Assembly (NCBI GenBank): GCA_015490105.1
Contig: WFYK01000176.1
Location: 1-7,370, forward strand
DNA from: Aquificaceae bacterium
GTDB taxonomy: Bacteria; Aquificota; Aquificia; Aquificales; Aquificaceae
Direction: 5' to 3'
Length of the DNA: 7,370 nucleotides
Position numbers and translations under genes: made by a program. The notes beneath the pieces are model-generated. The model made no database searches. It saw only the letters and a program-made list of their open reading frames with translations, and was not told the DNA's origin. Shown here one piece after another: positions 1 to 5,056 of the stretch; positions within the stretch are counted from its first letter, which is position 1, and each line of letters opens with the position of its first letter.

Positions 1-559
1 GCCTTATTCCGCTACTTATGAATATAGGTCCTTCGTAGTTAGTCTTTATTTGAAGTTCAAAGTGAGTCTCTTTTAGCAGGAGGGTTTTTTCCAATATGAT
101 CCTCGGGTGAGAAAGCTTCATAACAATCTTGTCGTTTTCCTTTCTCACCTCATAGGGACTGAAGTTGAGGATTGTATCTATTTCCGGGTTCCCGGTAAAA
201 ACCTCTAATGGGTATAGGTTGAGCTTTCTTTCAAGGTCGGTTATTAGATCGAAGCCGAATGTCTTGTCAACTACCTTAACGATTCTCCCTCCCACCGAAG
301 ATATTTCGATCACGTAGGAGGGTGTTTCTACCTTCAGCGTTTTCCCCGATCCCGCCTTTTCCCTTGTTGTTCCGAGAAGAAGGGAAGGAACATTTTCCAG
401 TGTTTTTGTTTCTTGATGTGTCTGCTGTTGCTGTTGGGTTTGAGAAGTTGGTCTCAGGAAGTAGTAGGAATATATCTCAAAGGCGAGGATAAAGAAGGCT
501 ATGAAAACCATAGCCAAGAATATCCTTTTAGGATCAGGTCCCTGGTTAGTAGGTGTCAA
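1..559 (-). CDS. yidC: YidC/Oxa1 membrane protein insertase, N-terminal part (runs off the left edge)
   Basis: YidC inserts membrane proteins into the inner membrane, alone or with SecYEG; F0 subunit c is a classic substrate. The window holds the first 186 codons. The reading begins at TTG (559-557), sharing TTGA with the yidD stop. It gives a short N-terminal tail, one hydrophobic segment at about residues 13-35 ending in Arg36, a Gln-rich linker (residues 40-49, five Gln in a row at 42-46), then a soluble beta-rich stretch from about residue 70 with the VETPSYVIEISSVGGRI pattern of the YidC periplasmic domain. The catalytic C-terminal membrane core lies outside the window. The TTG has a purine-rich GGAGG about 12 nt upstream, inside yidD; the first in-frame ATG (codon 17) would cut into the membrane helix, so TTG is preferred. 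Identity is supported both by the sequence and by the rpmH-yidD-yidC context. Confidence 0.88.
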   Translation of the reverse strand, partial: MTPTNQGPDPKRIFLAMVFIAFFILAFEIYSYYFLRPTSQTQQQQQTHQETKTLENVPSLLLGTTREKAGSGKTLKVETPSYVIEISSVGGRIVKVVDKTFGFDLITDLERKLNLYPLEVFTGNPEIDTILNFSPYEVRKENDKIVMKLSHPRIILEKTLLLKETHFELQIKTNYEGPIFISSGIR

Positions 560-762
560 GGTAGATCCACACCTCCTTTAGACCAAGGGTTGCACCTCAG
601 AATTCGCCAAAGTGTTTTGATAGAACCCTTAAAAACACCGTGTTTTTCCACAGCCAAAATGGCATACTGAGAGCAGGAAGGGTAATACCTGCAGGAAGGA
701 GGGTAAAGAGGGGAGATAAAAACCTGCCAAAACCTCAGCAGGCCTATTACGATCCTCTTCAT
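556..762 (-). CDS. yidD: YidD, membrane protein insertion efficiency factor (68 aa)
   Basis: YidD is a small membrane-associated protein that assists YidC-dependent insertion; its mechanism is not well defined. The 68-residue product shows the full family signature: an amphipathic N-terminus with RFWQVFISPLYPPSCRYYPSCS (residues 10-31), a helix with HG, then RILRCNPWSKGGVDLP at the C-terminus. The conserved Cys are C24, C30 and C57. I place the start at ATG 762-760, which shares its A with the rpmH stop (TAATG), because this gives the usual family length. The open frame continues upstream to 915, but those extra 51 residues are out-of-frame rpmH sequence with no resemblance to YidD. The stop overlaps the TTG start of yidC, so rpmH, yidD and yidC are probably translationally coupled. 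Confidence 0.93.
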   Translation of the reverse strand: MKRIVIGLLRFWQVFISPLYPPSCRYYPSCSQYAILAVEKHGVFKGSIKTLWRILRCNPWSKGGVDLP

Positions 763-905
763 TAAGGTGCCAGCCTCTTTCTGCCTTTCTTCCTTCTCCT
801 CTTTATTATCTTCCTTCCCGAACGGGTCCTCATACGGGCAAGGAACCCGCTCTTGCGTTTTTTCTTTCGTATAGATATATGAGGTTTTAATCCTTCCGTG
901 GCCAT
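762..905 (-). CDS. rpmH: Ribosomal protein L34 (bL34), 47 aa
   Basis: bL34 is a very small, very basic protein of the large ribosomal subunit. Translating the minus strand from ATG 905-903 gives a 47-residue protein. Its middle and end carry the L34 hallmark: KKRKSGFLARMRTRSGRK at residues 15-32, then IIKRRRKKGRKRLAP to the TAA at 764-762. About half of the residues are Lys or Arg. The N-terminus, MATEGLKPHISIRKK, replaces the usual MKRTYQPS-type start. The family is normally 44-50 residues, so the gene looks complete. GAGGTGAGGAG immediately before the ATG provides a ribosome binding site. The gene sits 37 nt after atpE and overlaps yidD by one base. It is easy to miss because a longer open frame covers it in another phase. 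The rnpA gene that usually follows rpmH is absent. Confidence 0.95.
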   Translation of the reverse strand: MATEGLKPHISIRKKKRKSGFLARMRTRSGRKIIKRRRKKGRKRLAP

Positions 906-925
906 AGCTCCTCACCTCTTAAGGA

Positions 926-948
926 CTTAAAGGGCGAGCCCCTTAAAG
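926..948 (-). other. Imperfect hairpin over the atpE stop codon
   Basis: The minus strand reads a 9-position stem (3 bp, one T-T mismatch, 5 bp with GGG/CCC) around a 5-nt loop and spans the atpE stop codon. No T-run follows, so it is not a standard intrinsic terminator. It could protect or punctuate the atpE message relative to rpmH, given that c subunit is needed in many copies, but this is inference from structure alone and a chance dyad is possible. Confidence 0.35.
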
Positions 949-1281
949 GCCCGCTTTACCTGTGAAGATGTTTGTAAATACGAACACGATCACTACGAAC
1001 AGAGCATAGAGAGCTATGGTTTCTATAAATGCCAAACCTATGAACATTACGGTCTGGAGCCTTCCTCCCGCGTTAGGATTTCTGGCTATACCTTCTTGGG
1101 TTCCTCTAACTGCTTGACCCATACCCACACCTGCTCCCAAACCGGCCAACCCTATGGCCAATCCGGAAGCTAAAGCAACCAACCCGTAAAAGAGAGCCTT
1201 ATCGGAGGAAGATCCTGCCTCCGCAGCGAAGCTCAGTGTAGGTAGCAGAGCCATCAGTATTCCGAGAGCCTTGCCTTTCAT
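943..1281 (-). CDS. atpE: F0 ATP synthase subunit c with N-terminal signal peptide (112 aa)
   Basis: Subunit c forms the proton-driven rotor ring of the F1F0 ATP synthase in the inner membrane. After an N-terminal signal-like segment (Lys2 and Lys4, hydrophobic core 5-16, a plausible signal peptidase site after Ala19 in LSFA-AEA) come helix 1 at about 30-58 with an alternating-glycine run (G47, 49, 51, 53, 55), the polar loop ARNPNAGG (66-73) and helix 2 at about 75-105. Glu87 in FIGLAFIETIALY is the ion-carrying carboxylate. The position of the Na+-liganding Gln of Ilyobacter-type rings is Met54, so proton coupling is likely. At 112 residues it is longer than the usual 75-90, explained by the signal peptide, a feature established for Aquifex aeolicus subunit c. 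AAAGGAGGT lies upstream of the ATG. It follows the Usp-like gene by 13 nt. Confidence 0.96.
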   Translation of the reverse strand: MKGKALGILMALLPTLSFAAEAGSSSDKALFYGLVALASGLAIGLAGLGAGVGMGQAVRGTQEGIARNPNAGGRLQTVMFIGLAFIETIALYALFVVIVFVFTNIFTGKAGL

Positions 1282-1294
1282 CGCATACCTCCTT

Positions 1295-1705
1295 TCACTT
1301 TATTATCAACGAAGGGATAGAAATCTCCTCAAGAATTCTACACAAAGGTGCACCCGCTTCGCACCCCCAAAGAACAAACTGAGGCCTTTCCGCCTCAAGG
1401 GTTGACAAGATTTCCTTGTCAAGCTCACCCGCTATAACGGACACCTCTACGTCCGCCTCTTCATCGCCCATCACCTTCTTCCAAACCCTCTTTACCTTCT
1501 TAAGAACCTTTTCCTTAGCTTCTTCTACCGTCGACGGAGGCAGAGGAAGACCCAAAGATACACTTACCTTCTCCAAGGTGTAAAGGTCTTCCAGGATAAC
1601 CAGTATTTTGGGCGGTGCTTCAAACTTTTCGCAAAAGACTTTAAGCATCTCAACCGCCTTAGAACACTCAGGTGAACTGTCTGTTAAAACCAGCAATATC
1701 TTCAT
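1295..1705 (-). CDS. Usp-like alpha/beta protein between the two F0 genes (136 aa)
   Basis: The protein resembles the universal stress protein (UspA) fold: a first strand MKILLVLTD with Asp9 at its end (where UspA proteins contact the adenine base), helix 11-28, strand 33-38, a charged helix at about 59-79, a strand near 86-92, and a final FVLWGCEAGAPLCRILEEISIPSLIIK region (110-136) like the last helix and strand of Usp proteins. The nucleotide-phosphate motif G-x2-G-x9-G-S/T is not intact: only G114 and G118 remain, spaced differently. ATP binding is therefore doubtful. Four Cys are present (14, 25, 115, 122). It starts 3 nt after atpB and ends 13 nt before atpE, so it is surely cotranscribed with the F0 subunits. 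Its job is unknown; an assembly or regulatory role for the membrane sector is only a guess from position. Confidence 0.8.
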   Translation of the reverse strand: MKILLVLTDSSPECSKAVEMLKVFCEKFEAPPKILVILEDLYTLEKVSVSLGLPLPPSTVEEAKEKVLKKVKRVWKKVMGDEEADVEVSVIAGELDKEILSTLEAERPQFVLWGCEAGAPLCRILEEISIPSLIIK

Positions 1706-1708
1706 ACC

Positions 1709-2368
1709 TCAGTGCTCCTCGTGAGCTACCGCCCCCGCCAAGTAAACAACGGACAGAATCATAAATATGTAAGTCTGAATAAATATCGCAAGGAATTTTA
1801 TCGCAATTATAAAGATGAGCACCGCGGGAGATAAGGCCATCGTAAAGGGGTTTTGAATAACGAGGCCTACAAGAGAAACCAAGAGCAGTGCCCCGGCTTT
1901 CATATTAGCAAAAAGCCTCAAAGACAGAGTTATGGGGCGCGCTATGTGTGATATTACCTCAACCAAGAAGAAGAAAGGCGCAAGGACCTTTACGGGTCCG
2001 AAGAAGTGTTTGAGGTAGGCTATACCGTTTTCCCTGAAGCCCTCGTAGTTGTAGTAGAGGAAAACGATCAAAGCAAGGGCCAAGTTGGTGTTTATGTTGG
2101 AAGTTGGAGCTTCAAGGCCAGGAACCATTCCGAGGAGGTTCGAGAAAAATACAAAAAGTCCGATGGAAGCTATCAACGGAGTGTATTTAACCCCCTTCTC
2201 TCCTACATTTGAAACTATCATTCCTCTGACGAACCTGACGTATCCTTCGAGAAGGGCTTGGAATTTGGTAGGTCTTACCGAAGGCTTGCCGGCTAACAGA
2301 ACTATCAGTATAGATATTCCCATAGCCACTAGGCCTAAAATTACGTGTGCGTAAGTAGGTGCTTCCAT
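1709..2368 (-). CDS. atpB: F0 ATP synthase subunit a (219 aa)
   Basis: Subunit a holds the two half-channels that pass protons to and from the c-ring. Hydrophobic helices are seen at about 7-26, 63-83, 95-110, 128-143, 146-172 and 180-211. Family signatures are SNLLGMVPG (76-84), PTSNINTNLALAL (88-100), and RPITLSLRLFANM (144-156), where Arg151 matches the essential E. coli Arg210. Gln198 in FIQTYIFMILSVVYL matches E. coli Gln252. The positions matching E. coli Glu219 and His245 are Ala160 and Lys191, an unusual pair. The length is short for the family, lacking the long N-terminal periplasmic part of E. coli (271 aa). The start ATG has GAGG 7 nt upstream. It is the first gene of the operon. 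F1 subunit genes are not in this window, so F0 a and c are separated from F1 or continue elsewhere. Confidence 0.96.
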   Translation of the reverse strand: MEAPTYAHVILGLVAMGISILIVLLAGKPSVRPTKFQALLEGYVRFVRGMIVSNVGEKGVKYTPLIASIGLFVFFSNLLGMVPGLEAPTSNINTNLALALIVFLYYNYEGFRENGIAYLKHFFGPVKVLAPFFFLVEVISHIARPITLSLRLFANMKAGALLLVSLVGLVIQNPFTMALSPAVLIFIIAIKFLAIFIQTYIFMILSVVYLAGAVAHEEH

Positions 2369-2392
2369 CCCTCTTCCTCAGCAGGCCAAAAG

Positions 2393-2421
2393 ATTATCGT
2401 ATATTCTAACAGACAATTCAA
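2393..2421 (-). promoter_or_regulatory. Sigma70-type promoter of the atpB operon
   Basis: On the minus strand TTGAAT (2421-2416) and GATAAT (2398-2393) are separated by exactly 17 nt. They match the TTGACA and TATAAT consensus in 4 and 5 of 6 bases. Transcription would begin near 2386, leaving a leader of under 20 nt before the atpB start at 2368. The -35 element overlaps the folK stop codon. No terminator separates folK from atpB, so readthrough from folK may add to expression. Confidence 0.7.
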
Positions 2422-2915
2422 GAGGGGATAGGTCTTAGGGAGCAAAAGGGCCTCAAGTAAATTCCGACCCCTCCTAAGAAACTACTGTAAGGCCTTCCAC
2501 TCTCCGGATCCTTTAGAAGGGGATCTATCTCAATGAGGGGAACAAGCACAAAGTCCCTTTCCTTTATGCGCGGATGGGGGATTGTGAGATCCTTTGTATA
2601 AAGCTTCCTGGATCCGTAGAGGAGTATATCCACATCTATCTCCCTCGGACCCCACCGGAAACGCTCCTTCCTGCCTAAGGACTTTTCCAAGGTTTTTATT
2701 TTCTTTAGTAGGTTTAATGGACAGAAGCTTGTCCGTATTTCAACAACACAGTTTAGAAAATCTTTTTGATCCTCAACCCCCCAAGGTTTGCTCTCATATA
2801 CGGTTGATGCAACAACCACCTTTCCTATGTATTTGTGGATTTCCTCTATGGCTTTGAGTATATAAGAGATTCTGTCCCCTACGTTCGATCCCAAGCCTAA
2901 GAAGACGCGGTTCAT
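2418..2915 (-). CDS. folK: 6-hydroxymethyl-7,8-dihydropterin pyrophosphokinase (HPPK, 165 aa)
   Basis: HPPK transfers pyrophosphate from ATP to 6-hydroxymethyl-7,8-dihydropterin, the step before dihydropteroate synthase in cytoplasmic folate synthesis. The N-terminus VFLGLGSNVGDR (residues 4-15) is the family opening. YESKPWGVEDQKDFLNCV (40-57) matches the substrate-binding loop and conserved FLN. RWGPREIDVDILLYG (87-101) is the HPPK signature, with Asp94 and Asp96 as the likely Mg2+ ligands. IPHPRIKERDFVLVPLIEI (112-130) matches the conserved C-terminal substrate contact region. The length is normal. The start ATG lies within ATGA shared with the stop of the preceding 91-residue gene, so translation is probably coupled. 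The C-terminal 20 residues are less conserved-looking. The gene end carries the -35 box of the atpB promoter. Confidence 0.96.
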   Translation of the reverse strand: MNRVFLGLGSNVGDRISYILKAIEEIHKYIGKVVVASTVYESKPWGVEDQKDFLNCVVEIRTSFCPLNLLKKIKTLEKSLGRKERFRWGPREIDVDILLYGSRKLYTKDLTIPHPRIKERDFVLVPLIEIDPLLKDPESGRPYSSFLGGVGIYLRPFCSLRPIPS

Positions 2916-3187
2916 TCACCTCCGTATTCTACCGAATCTATCTCTTCCATGAACTGTTCAATCATGAAGGTAACGTAATCTTTCAGTTCCTCTACGCTCT
3001 TCTTCCAGTTATCAGGAGATATTTCTATGTCCTTTTCGTGAACTTGATGTTCCTCTGTGATGTAGCGAACCTTCAAATAGGGCATATCGTTGTCAAAGTG
3101 AAACTCCACCTCAATATCGGGGTTTACCATAACGTCCTTTAGTTCTTGTTCGAGCCTTTTAAATTTCTCTTTAACAGACTGATCCAC
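2912..3187 (-). CDS. Small acidic protein of unknown function (91 aa)
   Basis: I do not recognise this protein. Visible features are a charged N-terminal helix (about 3-20, EKFKRLEQELKDV), a beta-rich centre with paired strands (IEVEFHFDND at 24-33 and PYLKVRYI at 36-43), then an amphipathic C-terminal helix from about 59 to 84. It is rich in Glu and Asp, has no Cys and no signal or membrane segment, so it should be a small soluble cytoplasmic protein. The start is GTG (3187-3185), preceded at good spacing by a strong GGGGGAGGAG site. It lies 43 nt after forE, directly behind the operon terminator, and its stop overlaps the folK start as ATGA. Alternating charge, good ribosome binding site and coupling to folK argue that it is real. 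A link to folate synthesis or to the oxidoreductase is not shown. Confidence 0.8.
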   Translation of the reverse strand: MDQSVKEKFKRLEQELKDVMVNPDIEVEFHFDNDMPYLKVRYITEEHQVHEKDIEISPDNWKKSVEELKDYVTFMIEQFMEEIDSVEYGGE

Positions 3188-3202
3188 CTTTCTCCTCCCC
3201 CT

Positions 3203-3242
3203 AAAGAAAATTTAAAAAGATCCGGGGAACTCAGTCCCCGGA
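3203..3242 (-). terminator. Intrinsic terminator of the for operon
   Basis: On the minus strand a perfect 8-bp GC-rich stem (TCCGGGGA at 3242-3235 with TCCCCGGA at 3228-3221) closes a 6-nt loop and is followed by TCTTTTT and a further AT-rich tract. The upstream arm contains the last codons of forE and the loop contains its TGA, so ribosomes finishing forE will cover the hairpin. This could make termination sensitive to translation. The next gene starts only 16 nt past the AT-rich tract. Confidence 0.92.
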
Positions 3243-3455
3243 CTTGACCATGACCATCTCAATGCAGTGTCTTTTGAGTAGATCGGAGCAGACATAGACA
3301 CAGATCTCACACCCTTTGCATCTGTCATACCAAACCCAAGCGGTATGACCGCTCTCCTTGTAGTTCAAGCAGTTAGGTTCGGGACAGAATAGGACACACT
3401 GTTTACAGTTATACTTGGCGCACTCCTTTTCGTTCACCTCCGCTACGAAATACAT
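3231..3455 (-). CDS. forE: Small dicluster ferredoxin-like subunit of the oxidoreductase (74 aa)
   Basis: This is the electron-transfer subunit expected at the end of the five-subunit forDABGE operon. Two iron-sulfur motifs are visible: C12-x4-C17-x2-C20-x3-C24-P and C46-x2-C49-x2-C52-x3-C56. In 2[4Fe-4S] ferredoxins the first three Cys of each motif and the last of the other bind one cluster. Here the first motif has four residues, not two, between its first two Cys, and the second lacks the usual Pro after the last Cys. C29 and C64 are extra. Trp40 and Trp42 lie between the motifs. AAGGAGG precedes the ATG; the gap to forG is 11 nt. It could pass electrons between the beta-subunit cluster and external ferredoxin. 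The gene name follows the order in Hydrogenobacter; function as an Fe-S protein is secure, the exact partner is inferred. Confidence 0.85.
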   Translation of the reverse strand: MYFVAEVNEKECAKYNCKQCVLFCPEPNCLNYKESGHTAWVWYDRCKGCEICVYVCSDLLKRHCIEMVMVKSGD

Positions 3456-3466
3456 TTACTACCTCC

Positions 3467-4156
3467 TTAGGTTGCTACCTTTTTCTCCTCTTCCTCCACC
3501 CAGCCGTTCTCCTCCGCAAGCTTCATCGTATACTTTATGACCTCCATATTTTTGGCAAGGAGTTCTTGTTTCTTCTTGAACTTCTTCTCTATGGCTGAGT
3601 CGAGAGCTGTAGTTCCACCTGAAGCTACGAAGGTTCCACCCAGGAACCTCTCATAAAGTGCCTTTTCTATGTGTTCAAGGCCTACGAGACGGGTTATTCC
3701 GAAAAAGAGTCCTACCATAGCCATGTTAGTAGCCAGTTCCGTGCCTGCTATGTCCCTTGCTATTTGGGTTGCGGGGATCATGTATATGCGGGCGTTGAGA
3801 TCTTCAAGAACCTTCTTGTCCTCGTCGGGTATTATGTCAGCGTCAGAGTTTATCAAGATAAGACCGTTTTCCTTAAGACCCGTGTAGAAGGGCATTGTGT
3901 AGGACTTTCCGTGGGTTATAACCTGAGGGTGGTAGATCATTATCACATTGGGATAAACGACTTCTCCCACTTCGTATATAGGCTGATCGGAGACCCTAAC
4001 GTAAGCTTCAACGGGGGCCATCCTTTTCTCGGAACCGAAGAAGGGAACGAGAGTGGCGTATTTGCCCGCAGCAGACATGGCGTTACCGAGAATGTGGGCA
4101 GAGGTGACGACCCCCTGCCCACCGACACCCGCGATCCTTATGTTGTATCTCTTCAT
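3467..4156 (-). CDS. forG: 2-oxoacid:ferredoxin oxidoreductase, gamma subunit (229 aa)
   Basis: The gamma subunit (POR domain III) contributes to the CoA-binding and structural part of the oxidoreductase and binds no cluster itself. The opening IRIAGVGGQGVVTSAHILGNA (about residues 6-26 of the ATG form) is the signature GxGGQG motif of the family, followed by FFGSEKRMAPVEAYVRVSD, which also matches gamma subunits. The C-terminus is highly charged and probably helical. I prefer ATG 4156-4154, which shares its A with the forB stop (TGATG) and has AGGAGG 7 nt upstream. A GTG one codon earlier (4159) would give 230 residues with a tighter spacing. The direct overlap with forB implies coupled synthesis of beta and gamma. 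Substrate cannot be told from this subunit. Confidence 0.92.
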   Translation of the reverse strand: MKRYNIRIAGVGGQGVVTSAHILGNAMSAAGKYATLVPFFGSEKRMAPVEAYVRVSDQPIYEVGEVVYPNVIMIYHPQVITHGKSYTMPFYTGLKENGLILINSDADIIPDEDKKVLEDLNARIYMIPATQIARDIAGTELATNMAMVGLFFGITRLVGLEHIEKALYERFLGGTFVASGGTTALDSAIEKKFKKKQELLAKNMEVIKYTMKLAEENGWVEEEEKKVAT

Positions 4157-5034
4157 CACTTAACCTCCTGCTTTGCCTTCTCTTTTTCCTTCCTTTCTAT
4201 CTCTTCGAGATATTCTTTGACCTCGTCAGTCATCCACTCGTAGAACTTAAAGTCCTTCTTCTCCCTCTCACGGGCATCTTTGAGAACCTCTCTGGTGGGT
4301 ATGGAGTATTCGATGTTACAGGAGGTGTAAGCGTGGATGAAGGTAGGTCCGAACTCCCTTGCAGCGTAGATAGCTCTCCTGATTACCTTGGCTATCCTCT
4401 TGGGGTTGGTGGGAGAAATCCTTGCAACGTATACACATCCGGCAACCTGAGCGAGTTCCACCGCGTTTATCTTGTCAAACTTCTTACCCAAGGGAGCCAT
4501 CTTGAGCTGAACACCCTTGGGAGACATTCCACTTTCCTGACCACCCGTGTTTCCGTAAACCTCGTTGTCTACCATTATGGTGGTGAACTTTTCACCCCTG
4601 AACCAAGAGTGCATGGTCATTCCGAAGCCGATGTCCATGAGACCACCGTCACCGGCGATAACCACAACGTCCTTTACTTTGTCGGGGAACCTTATGGTTA
4701 GGGCCCTCTTTAGACCGGAGGCAACCGCGTTAGTGTCTCCGTAGTTTCCGTAGATGAAGGGAACAGCTGCTTGAGAGAGCGCAAGTCTTGCACAACCCGC
4801 GGTTCCAAGAACTATGGTGTCCTCAGGGTTAGGGAGTGCAGCGTAGAAAACCCTTATGAAGTAAGCCATGTAGCACCCCGCACACATGGGGTGTTCTTCG
4901 ACCAGCTCTTTGAACTGGCCGAGTTGCATAACGTCAACTTGCTTGCCGAACTGTCCGAATTTAACAAGGTCTACATAATCTCTGGGCATATATCTTTCAA
5001 AACCCGGAGAAATTCTCACGTATTCAAGTCCCAT
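4156..5034 (-). CDS. forB: 2-oxoacid:ferredoxin oxidoreductase, beta subunit (TPP and 4Fe-4S, 292 aa)
   Basis: The beta subunit binds thiamine pyrophosphate and the cluster that takes electrons from the hydroxyalkyl-TPP intermediate. C51-A-G-C54, C81 and C239 match the four cluster ligands of POR beta chains. GDGGLMDIG (128-136) through Asn162 in EVYGNTGGQ (158-166) is the TPP and Mg2+ binding motif. The NTGGQ-x-S form is closer to pyruvate-type beta chains than to the MTGGQ of two-subunit 2-oxoglutarate enzymes, so substrate is open. The first 40 residues before EEHPMCAGC and the charged tail after about 265 lie outside the core. In the five-subunit enzyme of Hydrogenobacter it works with ForA, G, D and E in the reductive TCA cycle. 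AGGAGGTGTGTC precedes the ATG. The gap after forA is 22 nt and the stop overlaps forG. Confidence 0.94.
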   Translation of the reverse strand: MGLEYVRISPGFERYMPRDYVDLVKFGQFGKQVDVMQLGQFKELVEEHPMCAGCYMAYFIRVFYAALPNPEDTIVLGTAGCARLALSQAAVPFIYGNYGDTNAVASGLKRALTIRFPDKVKDVVVIAGDGGLMDIGFGMTMHSWFRGEKFTTIMVDNEVYGNTGGQESGMSPKGVQLKMAPLGKKFDKINAVELAQVAGCVYVARISPTNPKRIAKVIRRAIYAAREFGPTFIHAYTSCNIEYSIPTREVLKDAREREKKDFKFYEWMTDEVKEYLEEIERKEKEKAKQEVK

Positions 5035-5045
5035 GACACACCTCC
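5032..5045 (-). repeat. 14-nt ribosome-binding region identical to that of forA (copy 2)
   Basis: GGAGGTGTGTCATG, covering the Shine-Dalgarno sequence, spacer and start codon of forB, is identical to the sequence in front of forA at 6224-6237. The spacer (TGTGTC) is not needed for function, so identity may reflect selection for equal translation of alpha and beta, or a duplicated origin. Confidence 0.6.
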
Positions 5046-5056
5046 TTTATTGGATT

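Noticed and set aside
412..441. CAA/CAG repeat on the minus strand as a simple sequence repeat
   Set aside because: Only a short Gln-rich linker in YidC, common after its first membrane helix; too short and irregular for a phase-variable tract.
763..915. N-terminal 51 residues of an apparent 119-residue YidD
   Set aside because: The stretch is charged, has no YidD resemblance, and is an out-of-frame reading of rpmH; the family length of about 70 residues fits a start at 762.
4157..4159. GTG as start codon of forG
   Set aside because: The next codon is ATG with a better 7-nt spacing to AGGAGG; the GTG is possible but adds only one residue.
3671..4243. 190-codon open frame on the plus strand
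   Set aside because: It lies antisense to forG and forB, which have clear family motifs; its translation has no recognisable domain and no good ribosome binding site was seen.
4874..4893. CACCCC / GGGGTG inverted repeat in forB
   Set aside because: It spans the conserved codons of the CAGC cluster motif, has only a 6-bp stem with an 8-nt loop, and no following T-run; coding constraint explains it.
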